A DNA stretch of 35,213 nucleotides from Clostridia bacterium (GTDB lineage Bacteria; Bacillota; Clostridia; Oscillospirales; CAG-272): assembly GCA_900753295.1 (NCBI GenBank), contig CAADYQ010000032.1:1-35213 (forward strand), written 5' to 3'. Position numbers and translations under genes: made by a program. Under the pieces are notes generated by a model. That model made no database searches. It had not been told where the DNA came from and saw nothing but the letters and a program-made list of their open reading frames with translations. Of the stretch, positions 31,585 through 35,213 are shown one piece after another. Position 1 is the first letter of the stretch, and each line of letters opens with the position of its first letter.

Positions 31585-32535
31585 ATGAAACTTTTTGACC
31601 TACACTGCGACACGCCGTACAGACTGAGCTCGCGCAAGCAGGAGCTCCTCGACAACAATCTTCACATTTCACTTAAAAAAGTCGAGGCATACGAAAATTA
31701 CGGTCAGGTGGCTGCCGTATGCGCCGAATACAAAAAGGATGATGCAACGGCATTTGCAAGATTTCTTGAGATCTCCGACAACTTTTTCGATCAGCTTGCC
31801 AAAAATGCCGACCGCGCGACTCTTTGCCGTATCGGTGCGGATATAAAAGCGGCATGGGACTGCGGCAAGGTCGCATACATGCTCGGCGTTGAGGATGCGC
31901 GCATACTTGAAAATGATATTTCGAGAATGGATTTTTTGTATGACCGCGGCGTTCGCATATTGACGCTCATGTGGGCTGGCAATACTATCATAGGAGGCTC
32001 ACACAATACCGAGGACGGTCTTACCGAATTCGGCAAGCGCGTTGTGGCGCGCTGCTGTGAGCTTGGCATAATTCCCGACGTTTCGCACGCCAGCGCCGCA
32101 TCGGTCGATGATACCGCGGCGATCGTTGCCGAGTATAAAAGACCGTTTATCGCATCGCACTCATGCGCATATTCTCTGTACGGTCACACCCGCAACCTGC
32201 GCGACCGTCACATAGATGCCGTGATCGCATCCGGCGGTCTTATCGGACAGAGTCTTTGCCGCTCGCATCTCGCACCGGACGGTGCCGGTATCTCCGATAT
32301 CGTGAAGCATATTGAATATTATCTCTCGCGCGGCGCGGGCGATCATCTTGCCCTGGGCTGCGACCTTGACGGTACCGACCTGCCGGACGGCATTGAAGAT
32401 GTGCGCGACCTTATGAAGATCATCGAGCCGCTGTCACGCGACGGTGTGAGCGACGAGCAGATAGAAAAGATCTTTTGGCGCAACGCATATGAATTTGCAG
32501 TCAAAAACATAGGATACGGAACAAAAAAGGATTGA
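31585..32535 (+). CDS. Membrane dipeptidase family protein (peptidase M19)
   Basis: 316 residues resembling the renal-dipeptidase family, zinc enzymes that hydrolyse dipeptides. Metal ligands are visible: FDLHCDTP with His7 and Asp9, GVEDAR with Glu103, PDVSHAS with His168, IASHSCAYSLYGHTRNL with His192, and LGCDLDGTD with the catalytic-site Asp. No signal peptide is present, so it is probably cytosolic. The RBS GGAAAGG lies upstream of ATG 31585. ThrC follows immediately. Confidence 0.93.
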   Translation: MKLFDLHCDTPYRLSSRKQELLDNNLHISLKKVEAYENYGQVAAVCAEYKKDDATAFARFLEISDNFFDQLAKNADRATLCRIGADIKAAWDCGKVAYMLGVEDARILENDISRMDFLYDRGVRILTLMWAGNTIIGGSHNTEDGLTEFGKRVVARCCELGIIPDVSHASAASVDDTAAIVAEYKRPFIASHSCAYSLYGHTRNLRDRHIDAVIASGGLIGQSLCRSHLAPDGAGISDIVKHIEYYLSRGAGDHLALGCDLDGTDLPDGIEDVRDLMKIIEPLSRDGVSDEQIEKIFWRNAYEFAVKNIGYGTKKD

Positions 32536-32540
32536 CCGAA

Positions 32541-34031
32541 ATGAAGTACATCAGCACGCGCGACACGCGCGTTGAACCCGAAAAAATAAGCTCGGCTGAG
32601 GCGATAAAGCGCGGCTTGGCTCCGGACGGCGGGCTTTACCTGCCGGAGGTGATCCCCACGACGGATATGGATTTTATCACTTCCCTTTCCGGGCTTTCTT
32701 ACAGTGAAGCGGCAGTTAAAATATTGTCGCTTTATCTTGATGATTATACGGAAGAGGAGCTGACCGAGGACTGCCGTGCCGCATACGGTGCATCGTTCGG
32801 CGACGATCCCGCGCCGGTTAAAAAAGCCGGCGACGGTGTTTACTGCCTTGAGCTTTGGCACGGTCCGACATGCGCATTCAAGGATATGGCGCTTCAGCTC
32901 ATGCCGCGTCTCCTTTCACGCGCGCTCGGCAAAACCGGCGAACACCGCACGGCTCTTGTTTTGGTAGCGACATCTGGCGACACCGGCAAGGCGGCGCTTG
33001 AGGGCTATAAAAATGTTCCCGGCGTTGCGATAAAGGTTTTTTACCCCGTCGATGGAGTGAGTCGCGTTCAGAAACTGCAAATGATGACTCAGGACGGAGA
33101 CAATGTTGACGTATGCGCGATAAGGGGCAATTTTGACGATGCACAGTCCGGTGTAAAACGTATTTTTGCCGACAGCGCCATGCGGGAGGAGCTTGACCGC
33201 CGCGGGTATTTCTTATCAAGCGCCAATTCGATAAACTGGGGCAGACTCGTTCCGCAGATCGTATACTATTATGTAGGTTACTCAAAGCTCGCGGTGTCCG
33301 GCGTCATAAAGCCCGGAGAGATGATCGACATAGCTGTCCCGACCGGTAATTTCGGCAACATATTTGCCGCATACCTTGCCTGCCGTATGGGACTTCCGGT
33401 GCGCAGACTCATATGCGCTTCAAACTCTAACAATATCCTTACCGATTTTCTTTCCACCGGCGTGTATGACCGCAACCGTGCGTTCCATACTACTATGTCG
33501 CCGTCTATGGACATACTCATTTCAAGCAATCTTGAAAGACTTATCTATCTTATGACCGATGCCAAAACAACGGCATCGCTTATGAGCCGGCTGTCCGAGA
33601 CCGGAAAATATGAGGTCCCCGCGGGTGTTCTCGACAGGATCCATGATAAATTCGTCGGCTTTTGTGCCGATGAAGCGGAGACAGCTTCTGCGATAAAGCG
33701 GCATTATGAGAGAGATGGATATCTTTGCGATACGCACACCGCCGTTGCGCTTTCCTGCGTTGACGGATATTTGACAGGCTGCACCGGTTCGGATAGACTG
33801 CCGGTCCTTACAGCATCGACTGCAAGCCCCTACAAGTTCGCGGGAGACGTTTGGGGGTCGCTTACGGGTAAGAATGCCCCTGAAGGCGCCGCGGCTCTCG
33901 AGGCGCTCTCGCAGCTCACGCACACGGATATCCCGACGCCGCTTGCCGGACTTGAAGAAAGACGCATAGTATTTGACCGTGTCTGCGACGTAGCGGATAT
34001 GGCGCATGATGTGCTGAGCGCTTTGAAATAA
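32541..34031 (+). CDS. thrC: Threonine synthase
   Basis: PLP enzyme converting O-phosphohomoserine to threonine. 496 residues from ATG 32541; an in-frame TTG at 32532 is less likely. The N-terminal MKYISTRD motif fits the long type-1 (fungal/E. coli-like) threonine synthases. It has HGPTCAFKDMALQL with Lys114, the PLP-binding lysine, ATSGDTGKAALEGY and VPTGNFGNIFAAYLACRMGLP. No other threonine genes are nearby. A GC-rich terminator follows. Confidence 0.95.
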   Translation: MKYISTRDTRVEPEKISSAEAIKRGLAPDGGLYLPEVIPTTDMDFITSLSGLSYSEAAVKILSLYLDDYTEEELTEDCRAAYGASFGDDPAPVKKAGDGVYCLELWHGPTCAFKDMALQLMPRLLSRALGKTGEHRTALVLVATSGDTGKAALEGYKNVPGVAIKVFYPVDGVSRVQKLQMMTQDGDNVDVCAIRGNFDDAQSGVKRIFADSAMREELDRRGYFLSSANSINWGRLVPQIVYYYVGYSKLAVSGVIKPGEMIDIAVPTGNFGNIFAAYLACRMGLPVRRLICASNSNNILTDFLSTGVYDRNRAFHTTMSPSMDILISSNLERLIYLMTDAKTTASLMSRLSETGKYEVPAGVLDRIHDKFVGFCADEAETASAIKRHYERDGYLCDTHTAVALSCVDGYLTGCTGSDRLPVLTASTASPYKFAGDVWGSLTGKNAPEGAAALEALSQLTHTDIPTPLAGLEERRIVFDRVCDVADMAHDVLSALK

Positions 34032-34039
34032 TAAAATGA

Positions 34040-34071
34040 GGCGCCGCGAGCGGCGCCCCGTGGATGTTTTT
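34040..34071 (+). terminator. Rho-independent terminator after thrC
   Basis: GGCGCCGC (34040-34047) and GCGGCGCC (34050-34057) form a GC-rich hairpin nine bases after the stop, followed by a short spacer and five T (34067-34071). Confidence 0.75.
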
Positions 34072-34091
34072 CGTTCCGAGTGTCGTTTCCC

Positions 34092-34120
34092 CCAAGCAGC
34101 GGCGAAAAGCCGCTGCTTGG
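34092..34120. terminator. Perfect 12-pair hairpin between thrC and the DUF1540 gene
   Basis: CCAAGCAGCGGC (34092-34103) and GCCGCTGCTTGG (34109-34120) flank a GAAAA loop. It lies in a convergent gap and may terminate or stabilise transcripts from the minus-strand DUF1540 gene. No T run is present. Confidence 0.55.
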
Positions 34121-34189
34121 AGCGGCTGCCATCCAAGATCATATGTCAGCATCCGGACAGCCGTGGTTCACTTGGGTCGCGAAAGGCTC

Positions 34190-34393
34190 TCAGTCGTTGG
34201 TTCTCGGCTTGAAGGTCGAGCACTCGGTGGCGTCGCTTGTTGTGGCGCTGGTGGGACCTACAACGATCTGGTTGGCGGTGCAGTAGCAATCGCCGTTGTG
34301 GTGTGCGCAGTTTTTAACGTCGCAGACTATGCCTTCAATGTGCTTGCAACCGCACTTTTCGTGATTTACGTTGGCGTTCAGCTTTTCTTCCAT
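34190..34393 (-). CDS. DUF1540 domain-containing small Cys-rich protein
   Basis: 67 residues with Cys at 14, 16, 24, 29, 36, 38 and 58. The segment HHNGDCYCTANQIVVGPTSA, followed by ATECSTFKPR, is the DUF1540 signature. Such proteins occur mainly in sporulating Clostridia and Bacilli. The Cys pattern suggests metal binding, but the role is unknown. The RBS AAGGAAGG lies ahead of ATG 34393. A single-gene unit. Confidence 0.88.
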   Translation of the reverse strand: MEEKLNANVNHEKCGCKHIEGIVCDVKNCAHHNGDCYCTANQIVVGPTSATTSDATECSTFKPRTND

Positions 34394-34536
34394 TTTGTTT
34401 TACCCTTCCTTGCTTGGTCTTCGGTGTCTGATGCCGGGCATCAGATATGCAGATATTACCGCCGCCATGGCGGTACGGGTATAGTATATCCCGCATCACA
34501 GCTTTTATGCGCCGCGTGCGCCGCAGGAGGTTTGAA

Positions 34537-35213
34537 ATGTCATTATACACAATAGCCGACCTTCACCTGCCGGGCGCCGACGGGAAGGCAAAGTCGATGG
34601 AGGTTTTCGGTCAACGTTGGTTCGATTCGCAGAACCGCATCGAGCGCAACTGGCGTACGCTCGTGGCGCCGGATGATACCGTTGTTATCCCCGGAGATAT
34701 AAGCTGGGCGATGAATCTTGCGGAGGCGCGGGATGATTTTGCGTTCATCGATTCCCTGCCCGGCATAAAATATATAGGAAAAGGCAATCACGATTTCTGG
34801 TGGGCTACCGCCTCAAAAATGAACGCCTTTTTTGCCGAAAACGGTTTTTCGACACTGAACATCCTGTATAATAACGCTTATATAGCGGGTGGAGCAGTGA
34901 TATGCGGGTCGCGCGGATGGTTTTTTGACGAGGGATCGCAAAAGACTGTCGGGGAGGTCAGTTGGGAAAAGATAAATAACCGCGAGACCTTGCGGCTTGA
35001 AATGAGCCTCAAGGCTGCCGCGAAATTGCGCGACGCCTCCGGCGGACTTCCCGTTATCGCTTTTTTGCATTTTCCTCCGGTGTGGAACGGCGCGGTTGCC
35101 AGAGGACCGGTCGATGCCCTTCATTCATACGGCGTTACGCGGTGCTATTTCGGGCATATCCACAGTGCGTGGGTCGGGCAGCAACCCTTCATGTTTGAGG
35201 ATATAGAGTTCAG
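34537..35213 (+). CDS. Metallophosphoesterase (3' end cut by window edge)
   Basis: ATG 34537 has GCAGGAGG six bases upstream; 225 codons are visible before the window edge. The calcineurin-like motifs are in order: IADLHL (D-x-H), IPGDISWAMNLAEA (GDxx), KGNHDFWW (GNHD), FLHFPPVW, and FGHIHSAW (GHxH). The family hydrolyses phosphoesters with two metals. This subgroup (start SLYTIADLHL, then VFG-RW-NW) is widespread in Clostridia without known substrate. The DUF1540 gene diverges from it by 143 bases. Confidence 0.93.
   Translation, partial: MSLYTIADLHLPGADGKAKSMEVFGQRWFDSQNRIERNWRTLVAPDDTVVIPGDISWAMNLAEARDDFAFIDSLPGIKYIGKGNHDFWWATASKMNAFFAENGFSTLNILYNNAYIAGGAVICGSRGWFFDEGSQKTVGEVSWEKINNRETLRLEMSLKAAAKLRDASGGLPVIAFLHFPPVWNGAVARGPVDALHSYGVTRCYFGHIHSAWVGQQPFMFEDIEF

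Noticed and set aside
34394..34536. A sigma-E/sigma-K-like promoter (GATATACTA on the minus strand) for the DUF1540 gene
   Set aside because: One mismatch in the -10 and no convincing -35 at the expected spacing; too weak to call.
1..35213. CRISPR arrays, tRNA or rRNA genes, insertion sequences, prophage or integrase genes
   Set aside because: None seen; no spaced direct repeats of CRISPR type, no cloverleaf-like sequence noticed, no transposase or recombinase motif.

Overview
The window looks like chromosomal DNA of an endospore-forming member of the Clostridia, probably Oscillospirales/Ruminococcaceae-like. The indications are a SpoIIID homologue, a PdaA-type cortex deacetylase, a DUF1540 protein, an archaeal-type phosphoglycerate mutase, FeoA/FeoB of the clostridial type, and tightly packed operons with ATGA start/stop overlaps, GGAGG-like ribosome binding sites and sigma-A promoters with 17-base spacers. 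I see no rRNA, tRNA, CRISPR array, insertion sequence or phage gene. Most of the window is core chromosome rather than an island. Taxonomy is inferred from gene content only.

Layout. 1-440: start of yajC (minus strand, cut by the window edge), divergent from rimM-trmD. 441-4807: rimM, trmD, then a polytopic O-antigen-ligase-like protein with two membrane-anchored DUF4330-type proteins. 4928-5445: a monocistronic HPr gene with its own promoter and a strong terminator. 5486-10713: a coupled housekeeping run, uvrC-rsmD-coaD-nadE-MGMT-like. 10734-14454: an ABC ATPase and a large FtsX-type permease carrying a long coiled coil. 14461-16844: feoAB on the minus strand, whose promoter is divergent from a heterodimeric ABC exporter pair (17044-20716). 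20900-22401: two overlapping secreted CE4 deacetylases, the first PdaA-like. 22465-25041 (minus): a SpoU-type RNA methyltransferase, a SpoIIM-like membrane protein and a YesL/DUF624-like membrane protein. 25183-25509: spoIIID, whose 3' end overlaps a convergent minus-strand gene. 27630-34031 (plus): apgM, then lepB-rbgA-rnhB-yraN, a dipeptidase and thrC. 34190-35213: a small Cys-rich DUF1540 protein (minus) and the start of a metallophosphoesterase (plus).

The least ordinary part is 25460-26769. A CpsB/PHP-fold protein there has lost nearly all the metal ligands of that fold (a probable pseudoenzyme). It is preceded by a gene-free stretch of about 575 bases holding a GC-rich nested hairpin with a possible pseudoknot, a second hairpin, a perfect 14+14 inverted repeat and three tandem 13-base repeats. 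This reads as a long structured leader or regulatory region and is my best candidate for something undescribed. Other points of note are the split of the ancestral rimM-trmD...lepB-rbgA-rnhB-yraN cluster within one window, the ABC exporter with one degenerate ATPase site, an atypical G4 motif in FeoB, and the O-antigen-ligase/DUF4330 module.
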